Shown in pieces: positions 9,607 through 17,152 of a stretch of 64,000 nucleotides of DNA (within the stretch, counting starts at the first letter, position 1; each line of letters starts with the position of its first letter). The notes below the pieces were generated by a model, which had not been told where the DNA came from, made no database searches, and saw nothing but the letters and a program-made list of their open reading frames with translations. The position numbers were made by a program, and so were the translations under genes. This DNA comes from Prolixibacteraceae bacterium UBA6029 (GTDB lineage Bacteria > Bacteroidota > Bacteroidia > Bacteroidales > Prolixibacteraceae). The stretch spans positions 84,238-148,237 of the forward strand of contig DIZL01000062.1 of assembly GCA_002429385.1 (NCBI GenBank). Direction: 5' to 3'.

Positions 9607-10006
9607 TAATTTTTTGCTTTAAGTTTTGATACAACTGCATCAATAATGGGAAATACCGCTCATGAATCAGTTCTTCCACTTCGGTGGCTTTCTGTTCGTC
9701 ATAGGTATGAGCAGTCAGGTTCCGATCAAGCAACAAATTCATCCAGACATGCCCGTTTTCAATCAAACCTACTTCAAAGGCCTTTTTTATCGCACTTCGT
9801 GGTGAATTTACATCGATGAAACCCTGTTCCTCCAGATAATCCTTCAACACATTCCATGCCAATTCATAACTCATCTCAAAAAACTGAATGATCCCTGCTT
9901 TTTGTAACAGATCTGGATTTTCAATCTCCAAAGCATCTTCCAAATGCCCCATTGCTTTTTCGAAGTTCTGAAACCGCTGTTTCCAGCGAATATCATTGTT
10001 TTCCAT
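9599..10006 (-). CDS. HEPN-domain protein, HI0074 family (toxin of HEPN/MNT module)
   Basis: Encodes 135 residues, all-helical, recognised as the HI0074 'nucleotidyltransferase substrate-binding' family. It contains R95-N-L-T-A-H100-T-Y102, the RX4HXY motif of HEPN toxins in which Arg and His form the RNase centre and Tyr is the residue AMPylated by the MNT partner. The gene comes first and the MNT gene overlaps it by 8 bp. The pair forms a predicted toxin-antitoxin system. Whether it is active RNase or a diverged relative cannot be told from sequence. Confidence 0.88.
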   Translation of the reverse strand: MENNDIRWKQRFQNFEKAMGHLEDALEIENPDLLQKAGIIQFFEMSYELAWNVLKDYLEEQGFIDVNSPRSAIKKAFEVGLIENGHVWMNLLLDRNLTAHTYDEQKATEVEELIHERYFPLLMQLYQNLKQKIND

Positions 10007-10157
10007 GACCTACACTATTAATTGTTCAAATGAAATTACTCCGTTTAATAATCGCTACAAGTTAAGCCATAAAAAGTAATTTTCAAATTACATGCTGAGG
10101 GAATGTCCAAATATTAATAAACAAGGTCTTATTTCCCTTCCTATATGATATACAAAA

Positions 10158-10179
10158 AAGGCTGGTATTATCCAGCCTT
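10158..10179 (-). terminator. Intrinsic terminator downstream of cysK
   Basis: Stem AAGGCTGG (10158-10165) pairs with CCAGCCTT (10172-10179), loop of six. Read on the minus strand it is followed by a run of T, as expected for a rho-independent terminator for the cysK transcript ending at 10242. Confidence 0.75.
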
Positions 10180-10197
10180 CCTTTCTATTGTATGATT

Positions 10198-10230
10198 AGA
10201 CCTGACAGGTTTCAAAAACCTGTCAGGTCT
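10198..10230. repeat. REP-like palindrome
   Basis: A perfect 15-bp inverted repeat, AGACCTGACAGGTTT (10198-10212) and its complement (10216-10230), separated by three bases. It lies between the end of cysK and its terminator. The motif ACCTGACAGGTTT is, from general knowledge, a frequent intergenic repeat in Bacteroidota; no second copy was found in this window. Confidence 0.7.
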
Positions 10231-10241
10231 ATAGTGTAATG

Positions 10242-11153
10242 TTAAAACAATCCGTCAATTGACAAATAGCGTTCACCCGTATCGTAGGCAAAGGTGAGTA
10301 TTTTTGATCCGGCTGGCAGTTCAGTAATCTTTTTGGCAACAGCAGCCAGTGATGCGCCCGAAGATATTCCGACAAATAATCCTTCTTCCTTGGCTGCACG
10401 GCGTGCATAATCAAATGCTTCGTCTTTCGTTACATTTATGGTTCCATCAAGAGTATCCATGTGCAGGTTAACCGGGATAAAGCCGGCGCCAATTCCCTGG
10501 ATGGGATGTGGCCCGGGAGCGCCCCCCCCGATTACCGGAGACAATTCAGGCTCAACGGCAAAGGTCTTAAGGTTTGGAAAACGTTGTTTCAGGATTTCAC
10601 TCACTCCCGTAATATGACCTCCTGTGCCAACTCCTGTGATAAGATAGTCAAATCCTTCGGGAAAGTCAGTCAAAATTTCCTGTGCTGTTTTCAGTTTATG
10701 GACATCAATATTGGCAGGATTATCAAATTGTGATGGGATCCATGCATCGGGTGTTTCGGCTGCCAGTTCATTGGCCTTGGCAATAGCGCCTTTCATACCC
10801 AGTTCGCGGGGAGTCAATACCAGTTCTGCGCCATAGGCGGTGAGAATTCTCCTACGTTCAATACTCATTGATTCAGGCATTACCAAAATCAACTTGTATT
10901 TCTTTACTGCGGCAACCAGCGCCAATCCGATACCCGTATTTCCTGAAGTGGGTTCAATCAGGACGCTCCCTGTCCGTAATATCCCTTTGGATTCAGCATC
11001 TTCTACCATCGAAAGGGCGATACGGTCCTTGATACTGCCACCCGGATTGGTTTTTTCGAGCTTTACATACACTTCGTATCCTTCAGGATACAGGTTGTTG
11101 ATTCGTACCAGGGGACTATTCCCGATGGTTTCCAGAATGTTGTTTACTTTCAT
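10242..11153 (-). CDS. cysK: Cysteine synthase A (O-acetylserine sulfhydrylase)
   Basis: Encodes 303 residues, the usual length of CysK. It makes cysteine from O-acetylserine and sulfide with pyridoxal phosphate. The PLP lysine is Lys42 in NPGGSIKDR, the substrate loop is TSGNTG (69-74), and the glycine-rich phosphate site is GVGTGGHITG. The ATG at 11153 fits the family N-terminus. It is monocistronic: a terminator lies downstream and the next gene upstream is separated by a 228-bp leader. That leader contains a cysteine-rich short ORF and an intrinsic terminator, so expression is probably controlled by cysteinyl-tRNA supply. A run of eight C near 10521 in the plus strand is a potential slippage site but the frame is intact. 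Confidence 0.95.
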   Translation of the reverse strand: MKVNNILETIGNSPLVRINNLYPEGYEVYVKLEKTNPGGSIKDRIALSMVEDAESKGILRTGSVLIEPTSGNTGIGLALVAAVKKYKLILVMPESMSIERRRILTAYGAELVLTPRELGMKGAIAKANELAAETPDAWIPSQFDNPANIDVHKLKTAQEILTDFPEGFDYLITGVGTGGHITGVSEILKQRFPNLKTFAVEPELSPVIGGGAPGPHPIQGIGAGFIPVNLHMDTLDGTINVTKDEAFDYARRAAKEEGLFVGISSGASLAAVAKKITELPAGSKILTFAYDTGERYLSIDGLF

Positions 11154-11186
11154 CGTATTGTCTTTTTTAGGGTTATAAACAAAAAA

Positions 11187-11209
11187 AGCCTCCCGGGGTT
11201 CGGAAGGCT
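11187..11209 (-). terminator. Attenuator terminator upstream of cysK
   Basis: On the minus strand the arm AGCCTTCCG pairs with CGGGAGGCT with one mismatch around a five-base loop, followed by seven T (complement of 11181-11187). It stands within the transcribed leader, before cysK rather than after a gene. Confidence 0.8.
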
Positions 11210-11235
11210 TCGATAAATTATCTCTTTTACTTGTT

Positions 11236-11316
11236 TCAAATCGGATTTGAAAGCATACCTTCTCCTGTCTGTTCGTAACAGCAGCACATATACATGTATG
11301 AAGAATTTGCTTTCAT
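11236..11316 (-). CDS. Cysteine-rich leader peptide (26 aa)
   Basis: ATG at 11316, stop TGA at 11238-11236. Residues 8-16 read MYMCCCYEQ: three consecutive cysteines in a 26-residue peptide. No SD sequence, as usual for this phylum. Its position directly before an intrinsic terminator and a cysteine biosynthetic gene fits a regulatory leader peptide whose translation reports Cys-tRNA charging. An internal ATG (residues 8 and 10) could also serve as start. The product itself is not expected to have a function. Confidence 0.72.
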   Translation of the reverse strand: MKANSSYMYMCCCYEQTGEGMLSNPI

Positions 11317-11381
11317 TGTTATCTTATTGTTGGTGCAAGTATAGTGAAAAAATTAAATAGAATACATTTTTATCCTTTGTT

Positions 11382-12728
11382 TTAATTCTTATAGAATAAC
11401 CATTTAACGATTTCTTTAAGATTAACCTTTTTCCCATACATCAGAATACCTGTGCGGTATATTTTTCCTGCCATCCAGATGCTGCCCATAATGGATCCCA
11501 ACAATACAACCATCGACAGGATGATTTGCCAGACAGGCACCCCAAAGGGTATTCGGGCCACCATGATTATCGGCGAGGTAAACGGAATGATGGAAGCCCA
11601 GAATGCCAGTGGTCCCTCTGGATTTTTAGCTACTGCAAAGAGGATGATGATCGAAAAGATTAACGGCATCATAACAGGCATCATCATTTGTTGTGCATCC
11701 TCGTCGCTGTCGACCGCGGAACCAATCGCTCCGTAAAATGAAGCATAGAGTATAAATCCACAGATAAAATAGAAGAACATGGCGAAGATAATCAACGGAA
11801 TGTTCAGACCTCCGATCATTTGAATAATCTCAAGTGTCGCATTTGTTTGTGCAGGGGCCGCCGTAGCTATCTGATCCACGCCTTGAGATGACATGATGTT
11901 TTGCGCTTGTGCTATTGTTTCATGCGATCCGTGCCCGATGAATGAACCGACTCCTGTGGCAATCGCAATGGCAAGAACGATCCAGATGACTATCTGAGTC
12001 AGGCCTACCAGACCGATCCCGACAATTTTCCCGAAGAGAAGTTGAAAAGGTTTAACAGAGGAGATAATCACTTCGACAATGCGGTTCGTTTTTTCTTCCA
12101 TAACACCTCTCATAACCATAAGGCCATACATGAGAACAAAGAAATACATCATGAATCCGGCCACATAGCCAATAGCCATGGCAATTTCAGTCGAACTTTT
12201 CACAGCCTTTCCCTCTTCGCCCATCTTAATGGTTTCCACCGTGATACTCGTCTTCGTGGCAGCCAGTTTCTTTTCCAGATCAGGCACTCCGGTTTGATCA
12301 ATCACCGCTTTCCGCTTATCTCCTTCAATGATGTTTTCAATGCGGTTGGTAACCAGGTTTTTAACATCAAACGTGATTTGTTTGTCCGAGATCATTTCCG
12401 CACGGCTGGTCGTAATGATATTTTCAGGAATATAAAGTAAGGCATAATACTTGCCTGATTTGAAATCTGTTTTTAATCCCTGGAATTCCTGTTCAGGTAT
12501 ATAATGGAACTTGGTGAATTCGTTGCTCTCAAGCTTGTTAAGTACCAGGCTGGTTGGATCATAAACGGCAATGGTACGTTCTTCCTTGTCGTCCATCGTG
12601 GCCAGGTAAGTAGGCAAAATGGTCAGTGCAGCCATAAAGACAGGCACCAGCAGGGTCATGATGATAAATGACTTTTTCTTTACACGGGTCAGGTATTCGC
12701 GTCTTAAAATTAAAAATGATTTATTCAT
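11382..12728 (-). CDS. ABC-2 type exporter permease (NatB-like)
   Basis: Encodes 448 residues. A single N-terminal helix (about 22-42) is followed by a ~140-residue extracytoplasmic domain and then five or more helices from about residue 185, including GVMEEKTNRIVEVIISSVKPFQLLFGKI, the cytoplasmic coupling segment typical of ABC-2/NatB permeases. It starts 3 bp after the stop of the ATPase gene, so the two form an operon and presumably one export complex. NatA/NatB relatives export sodium ions, antibiotics or lipids; the substrate here is unknown. Confidence 0.85.
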   Translation of the reverse strand: MNKSFLILRREYLTRVKKKSFIIMTLLVPVFMAALTILPTYLATMDDKEERTIAVYDPTSLVLNKLESNEFTKFHYIPEQEFQGLKTDFKSGKYYALLYIPENIITTSRAEMISDKQITFDVKNLVTNRIENIIEGDKRKAVIDQTGVPDLEKKLAATKTSITVETIKMGEEGKAVKSSTEIAMAIGYVAGFMMYFFVLMYGLMVMRGVMEEKTNRIVEVIISSVKPFQLLFGKIVGIGLVGLTQIVIWIVLAIAIATGVGSFIGHGSHETIAQAQNIMSSQGVDQIATAAPAQTNATLEIIQMIGGLNIPLIIFAMFFYFICGFILYASFYGAIGSAVDSDEDAQQMMMPVMMPLIFSIIILFAVAKNPEGPLAFWASIIPFTSPIIMVARIPFGVPVWQIILSMVVLLGSIMGSIWMAGKIYRTGILMYGKKVNLKEIVKWLFYKN

Positions 12729-12731
12729 GGC

Positions 12732-13664
12732 TTACAGTTTGATTTCGAGGTTATTTTGTTCGACTACATGGATAAAGACATCGTTCATGCTCGGAATGAT
12801 TTCCTTGAACGACACGATCTCGAATTGGTTCATGAGTATCTTTAACAACTCGTTGTTCGAATTACCATTCAAAAACTGAACCTTCATTTGCTTCTGATGC
12901 TCACTGGCTGTGTGTTCGAGTACCTTGAAATTCGAACCCAGATGATTGTCCAGATCAGGTGTATCTCCGCGGTAAATCACTTCGAAGGTATTTGTTTTGA
13001 ATTTTTCCTTGACCTGGTCAATCTGTCCGTCAAGGATTTTTTTCGATTGGTTGATCAGGGCGATGTGGTCACAGATTTCCTCTACCGACGACATGTTATG
13101 GGTTGAGAAAATTATGGTTGTCCCATTCTTCTTCAGTTCAAGGATTTCATTCTTGATTAGGTTAGTGTTGATCGGGTCAAAGCCTGTGAAGGGTTCATCA
13201 AAAATCAAAAGTTTGGGTTGATGAATAACGGTAGTGATAAACTGAACCTTCTGAGCCATCCCTTTCGATAACTCTTCTACCTTTTTACCCCACCAGTCCT
13301 GGATCTCAAATTTCTCGAACCAGAACTTCAGGCTTTTCAGGGCATCCCGTTTCGACATCCCTTTTAGTTGGGCCAGATAAAGCGCCTGTTCTCCCACTTT
13401 CATCTTTTTATACAAGCCACGTTCTTCGGGCAGATAGCCGATCTGATAAATATCCTCTGACCGTATGGGCCTGCCTTCAAAAAAGAGTTCACCACTGTCG
13501 GGAGCAGTTATCTGGTTGATAATTCGGATCAGGGTCGTCTTCCCTGCACCGTTTGGCCCCAGCAATCCAAAGACGGATGCTTCCTTCACCGTGATGCTGA
13601 CCGAGCTTAATGCCACGTGACCAACAAACTCTTTTACCACATTATTTGCCTGAAATATATCCAT
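12732..13664 (-). CDS. ABC transporter ATP-binding protein (NatA-like)
   Basis: The real start is the ATG at 13664, giving 310 residues that begin MDIFQANNVVKEF; an open frame continues upstream to 13856 but that stretch has no family similarity. Visible motifs are Walker A GPNGAGKTT, the Q-loop region YLPEERGLYKKM, the signature ELSKGMAQKVQ and Walker B LLIFDEPFTG with the following STHN switch histidine. The C-terminal ~80 residues form the accessory domain usual in drug- and sodium-exporting ATPases. It drives the permease encoded 3 bp downstream. Confidence 0.92.
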   Translation of the reverse strand: MDIFQANNVVKEFVGHVALSSVSITVKEASVFGLLGPNGAGKTTLIRIINQITAPDSGELFFEGRPIRSEDIYQIGYLPEERGLYKKMKVGEQALYLAQLKGMSKRDALKSLKFWFEKFEIQDWWGKKVEELSKGMAQKVQFITTVIHQPKLLIFDEPFTGFDPINTNLIKNEILELKKNGTTIIFSTHNMSSVEEICDHIALINQSKKILDGQIDQVKEKFKTNTFEVIYRGDTPDLDNHLGSNFKVLEHTASEHQKQMKVQFLNGNSNNELLKILMNQFEIVSFKEIIPSMNDVFIHVVEQNNLEIKL

Positions 13665-13992
13665 GATTGAAGATTTGAAAACTTTGTTATCAGTGTCGAA
13701 TGAGCGAATAATGTTACAAAGAAAAAAATGCTTTTCAAAATAAAAGCAAATAATAAAACAGGAAGATCTGGGGGAGTAACGGATTACAGGAATGCTTTCG
13801 CTCCAAGGTCTATTCTTTGCCATGCGACTATGTTCTATTGCGGTTTCTGTAAGCATTCAGCCGAACTCTTGTGCCGAAGGATCAATCCTGAATTTCAGAA
13901 TAGACGCAATCTTTCGGATTCTGAAGTAATATAAATGAAAGTTGGAATACATTAGCGTTCTTTATTTTTTATTTCCTATAAGCTGGAGTCTA

Positions 13993-14023
13993 TTGTATTC
14001 CACGTGATTATTTTTTAATTTTG
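13993..14023 (+). promoter_or_regulatory. Bacteroidota promoter of the DUF4160/DUF2442 pair
   Basis: TTG at 13993-13995 and TAATTTTG at 14016-14023 are separated by 20 bp, matching the -33/-7 arrangement of Bacteroidota sigma factors. The ATG follows 11 bp after the -7 box, so the transcript would be almost leaderless. Confidence 0.6.
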
Positions 14024-14033
14024 TATAAAAAAG

Positions 14034-14303
14034 ATGCCAGTTATATCGATGTTTTATGGGATCATCGTGCGGATGTTTCATTTCGATGACAAGAGGCATA
14101 GCCTGCCACATGTACATGTCGAATATCAGGGTGAAGTAGCTGTTATCGATATCGAATCAGCAGAAATATTGGCAGGTAATTTGCCATCCAAAAAATTGCG
14201 ACTGGTTCAGGCCTGGATCGAAATTCATCGGGAAGAATTGATGGCAGACTGGAAACTGGCAACAGAAGGAATGGAAATATTTAAAATTAAACCACTAAAA
14301 TGA
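14034..14303 (+). CDS. DUF4160 protein
   Basis: Encodes 89 residues. The N-terminal MPVISMFYGIIVRMFHFDDKRHSLPHVHV, split as FYGI..MFHFDD..HSLPHVHVEY, is the characteristic DUF4160 block with a histidine cluster (HxxPHxH) that could bind metal. Its last 4 bp overlap the start of a DUF2442 gene, and this pairing recurs widely next to toxin-antitoxin and mobile regions, so a two-component toxin-antitoxin-like role is suspected but not established. It is preceded by a good promoter and followed by a ~1-kb gene-free region rich in repeats. Confidence 0.85.
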   Translation: MPVISMFYGIIVRMFHFDDKRHSLPHVHVEYQGEVAVIDIESAEILAGNLPSKKLRLVQAWIEIHREELMADWKLATEGMEIFKIKPLK

Positions 14304-14524
14304 TGATCACAGTTAAGAATATACAGGTTGCAGATAATAATTGCCTCGTGATTGAGTTTTCAGATAGTAAGACTAAATCAGTTGATCTTACTTTTTTTCT
14401 TGAGAAGGGAATATTTTCACAGTTAAAAGATCAGGGCTATTTTCGACTGGTGAAGAATAATGGCTATTTTATCACATGGCCGAACAATCAGGAATTAAGT
14501 GCCGATATGCTTTATTACTGTTGA
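14300..14524 (+). CDS. DUF2442 protein
   Basis: Encodes 74 residues with the DUF2442 pattern: an N-terminal strand (ITVKNIQVADNNCLVIEFSD), then SVDLTFFLEKG, FSQLKD and a central VKNNGYFITWPNNQELSADMLY. It overlaps the upstream DUF4160 gene by 4 bp (ATGA), implying translational coupling. DUF2442 domains are often found with DUF4160 or in putative antitoxins. Which partner is toxic, if either, is unknown. Confidence 0.85.
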   Translation: MMITVKNIQVADNNCLVIEFSDSKTKSVDLTFFLEKGIFSQLKDQGYFRLVKNNGYFITWPNNQELSADMLYYC

Positions 14525-14853
14525 TTATTTTCAGTAATTTACAACTTCAGAATTCTCCAAGCTCCTGGCAACAGATTTTATACCGCCATATTGAGATGTT
14601 CAAAACTCAATACGCACCTCTTGTAACTTTCTCGTTTTATTCCTCCTCCTGACTTACATTCTTTTCTTCTTTCGTCGAATTTACTCTGCTTCTGATTCGG
14701 TGAGAAAAAGATATGAACCTACAATTCGGTGACTCCGCAATTGGGATTAAAATATTCCTGCTTATTTTAAACTGTGCAACAAGCTTTATCCTGGTATTAA
14801 TCGGGCTGTATTCGGTTCGCTTTTTAAGTGTACCATAAGAGTAGAATGAGAGT

Positions 14854-14940
14854 ACCTTCTGTGTAGCTTATTTGTTTCTGAACACACAAGGTACACACAA
14901 GGTACACAGGAGGTACACAGGAGGTACACACAAGGTGACA
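14854..14940. repeat. 11-bp-phased palindromic repeat array
   Basis: GGTACACA recurs at 14890, 14901, 14912 and 14923, with a degenerate fifth unit at 14934, exactly 11 bp apart. To the left, inverted units ACCTTCTGTGT (14854) and AGCTTATTTGT (14865) lead to the centre TTCTGAACACA (14876). The same structure and centre occur at 51442-51545. No coding sequence is visible from 14525 to 15587; this array and the inverted repeat at 15327-15519 are what that gap contains. Confidence 0.8.
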
Positions 14941-15326
14941 CTCGGATATATCCCGAATAGCACTTTGACTAGACAGATTCTTAGATCTGACAGCCTGTCT
15001 GTCCGGGATATACGGATCAGAAGATGGCTTCGAAAGATTTAATGGGATTCAATTATTGGCTTTGTGCATGAAATGCAGTTTTAACTTAATTTAGCGGGTA
15101 GATTTTGCCGGAATTCATGACATTCCCTGAATTTGTAAAAAAAGGCTATGCAAAATAAAGTTGAACTATCATCCGGGCAATTCATTCAATCAATGGAGAA
15201 GCAAATAATTTGTTTGGAGACGTTTAACTTATTGAAGGCCTTGACCTAATTAAGTAATTGGAATCATTTGTTGTTGTATTTCTCTACAGATGAATGGCGA
15301 TAGAACAATTTTAATTCCTGTCAAAT

Positions 15327-15519
15327 AATAGAACGCGGATTTAAACGGGTTTAGCGGATTAAATCCGGATTAAGAATACTTCGTATTCTGATCTTTAAAA
15401 CAGGCTAATGACCTTACCAAAGCTTCCCAATACCTTTGCAGCACTTTTGAATCCGTCCCGACTTGTCGGGAGTAAATCCGCTTTTAATCCGCTAAAACCG
15501 TGTAAATCCGCGTTCTATT
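15327..15519. repeat. Long inverted repeat with phased GGATT units
   Basis: Left arm 15327-15363 and right arm 15483-15519 match as inverted copies at 35 of 37 positions; both start at AATAGAACGCGGATT on their strand. CGGATT/CGGGTT units occur at 9-11 bp spacing within each arm. The centre holds two smaller palindromes: AGAATACTTCGTATTCT (15373-15389) and TCCCGACTTGTCGGGA (15456-15471), the latter akin to the palindromes at 281-334. Confidence 0.8.
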
Positions 15520-15587
15520 TTCCGTTGTCTTATCATTGGAAAATACAACATAATTTAGTTTATAATACTTAAACCACAAAAAGGTAT

Positions 15588-16136
15588 TTAATCATTATTG
15601 GCTTCTGCATCAAACAGGGTGAAGTGTACGCTTCCGTATTGGCGTAAGTCTTTGAAGTTGGGATGATGCGAATAGTCAAACTGCCCGGAATGTTCGAGAA
15701 TGAACAAGCCTCCCGGCTTTAACAGGTTGTTGTTAAAAATCAGGTCGGTAACCTCGGCAAATTTTGGATGGTCGTAAGGTGGATCAGCAAAAATCAAATC
15801 GAATTGCTCATTGATCCTTTTGGCAAATACAAACACATTTGATTTTACCAGCCGGATGTTCTTTTCCCCAAGCTTTTCGATTACCTCTTTGATGAACTGT
15901 AGATGGGCCGGGTTGATTTCCACGGCTGTCACATCGGTACAACCGCGAGATGCGAATTCATAACTGATGCTTCCGGTGCCAGAGAATAGATCGAGGGCCT
16001 TAATATCTTCAAAATCAACCGAATTCTGTAGTACGTTAAAGAGGCTTTCCTTGGCCATATCGGTCGTTGGACGGGCTTTAAACGTTTTCCCCGGACTAAA
16101 GACCCGACCTCTGTATTTTCCTCCAACTATACGCAT
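15588..16136 (-). CDS. rsmD: 16S rRNA (guanine966-N2)-methyltransferase RsmD
   Basis: Encodes 182 residues. MRIVGGKYRGR at the N-terminus, RPTTDMAKESLFNVL, SAM motif I DLFSGTGSIS (49-58) and the catalytic DPPY (118-121) identify RsmD, which methylates N2 of G966 in 16S rRNA during 30S assembly. Length is normal. Its first 10 bp overlap the end of the upstream DUF3822 gene, a conserved neighbour in Bacteroidota, so the two are cotranscribed. Confidence 0.95.
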   Translation of the reverse strand: MRIVGGKYRGRVFSPGKTFKARPTTDMAKESLFNVLQNSVDFEDIKALDLFSGTGSISYEFASRGCTDVTAVEINPAHLQFIKEVIEKLGEKNIRLVKSNVFVFAKRINEQFDLIFADPPYDHPKFAEVTDLIFNNNLLKPGGLFILEHSGQFDYSHHPNFKDLRQYGSVHFTLFDAEANND

Positions 16137-16972
16137 AGATAAGTGTTTAACAAGCTTATGAACTGATGTTTTTGTGTTTTATCAAACAGACTGCCGTAGC
16201 TGAAATCGATGGAAGGTTTCAGGAAGTGGATCGTACTGATATATTTCTTTAATTGCCTGACGTAGCTTGAATCATCGGCTACAAAACCTCCGATCAGGAT
16301 CTCGTCGCGCTCGGGGTCAAACTGCAGGCTGTGCCAGATATTAAGGGTATAGTATAGGAAGTCGGTCTCGGTTTTGAAATAGAAGCTGTTGTATAAATCA
16401 ATCTGAGAGCCCCTGATGGCGATCATGCGGATGTATTTATTTTCGAAATTGATCAGGAGCGTATTCTTTTTCTCGTTTCGCTGATTGTTTGTGGCCGACA
16501 GGAGTGGTATAGACTTATGCATGAACTTAAATTCGGTATATTTCCGGTTCAGGAAAGTCATCAACTCTTTGGGATAGCTGTAAACCAACTGGTAATTGAA
16601 GCCTGGAAGATCTTCAGAACAAATGTCTTCGTTTCGGCTTATTTCGTTGGTTAAGGCAGCAATTTTTATCAAATTTGACGGTTCTGTATATTCCTTCGGG
16701 ATCAGTGTGGCATTATTGGTAGAGTAGGCGATTGAAACACTTTGATAAGAAGCATTCAGCATTTCTTCGGTTTCAAAGATTGATTCGATTTTTTTGGCGA
16801 GGAACTGAAGCTTGCCCACCACAAGTGGAATATGCTTACAGGCAATGTATTTATGCCTGAAAATATCCAGTATGCAAAAAGAAAATCCATCCAGGCCAAG
16901 TTGGATGGACAGATGATATTCAGAAGTATGTTTTAAATCGAACTTTTCGTCAATACTGTTTATTTCGCGCAT
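16127..16972 (-). CDS. DUF3822 family protein
   Basis: Encodes 281 residues. It reads as a Bacteroidota DUF3822 protein, an actin-like ATPase-fold family usually placed next to rsmD; the blocks YHLSIQLGLDGFSFCI at the N-terminus, NTLLINFENKYIRMIAIRG in the middle and EILIGGFVADDS near the end are consistent. It overlaps rsmD by 10 bp. No enzymatic motif is evident and the function is unknown; a role linked to ribosome assembly is suggested only by the gene pair. Confidence 0.8.
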   Translation of the reverse strand: MREINSIDEKFDLKHTSEYHLSIQLGLDGFSFCILDIFRHKYIACKHIPLVVGKLQFLAKKIESIFETEEMLNASYQSVSIAYSTNNATLIPKEYTEPSNLIKIAALTNEISRNEDICSEDLPGFNYQLVYSYPKELMTFLNRKYTEFKFMHKSIPLLSATNNQRNEKKNTLLINFENKYIRMIAIRGSQIDLYNSFYFKTETDFLYYTLNIWHSLQFDPERDEILIGGFVADDSSYVRQLKKYISTIHFLKPSIDFSYGSLFDKTQKHQFISLLNTYLCV

Positions 16973-17152
16973 AAGGAAAGATTATTCCCGGTAACCGGCC
17001 TAAATGTTCGTTTCTTTGAGGGCAGAAAATTCATTCCGGAAGTTAGTCATTTGATTTATAAAGAACTGTTCTTTTTCAACCCATATAGGTTATTTGCAAA
17101 TTTATATAAAAAATAAGTTGAAATCTTTTGTTTTGTTATATTTTAGCTGTTT

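Larger units (their letters stand above)
11181..11345 (-). promoter_or_regulatory. Cysteine-responsive attenuator leader of cysK
   Basis: Read on the minus strand, the leader holds in order: a weak -7-like box (TATACTTG near 11345), a 26-codon ORF with codons TGC TGC TGT (11278-11286), a small hairpin (TTTCAAA/TTTGAAA, 11234-11252) covering the ORF stop, and an intrinsic terminator (11181-11209) ending 28 bp before cysK. The segment at 11251-11265 (GAAG and GCTT blocks) can pair with the 5' arm of the terminator. A ribosome stalled on the Cys codons would leave that segment free and permit read-through; a ribosome reaching the stop codon would cover it and permit termination. The elements are seen; the switching is inferred. 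Confidence 0.7.

Noticed and set aside
10521..10528. Run of eight C inside cysK as a phase-variable switch
   Set aside because: The frame is intact and cysK is a biosynthetic gene; nothing but the homopolymer suggests switching.
12732..13856. Longer start for the ABC ATPase at 13856
   Set aside because: The first 64 codons show no similarity to the family; the ATP-binding domain begins at the ATG at 13664.
14890..14940. CRISPR array
   Set aside because: Units are 11 bp with no spacers between them and no cas genes are in the window.
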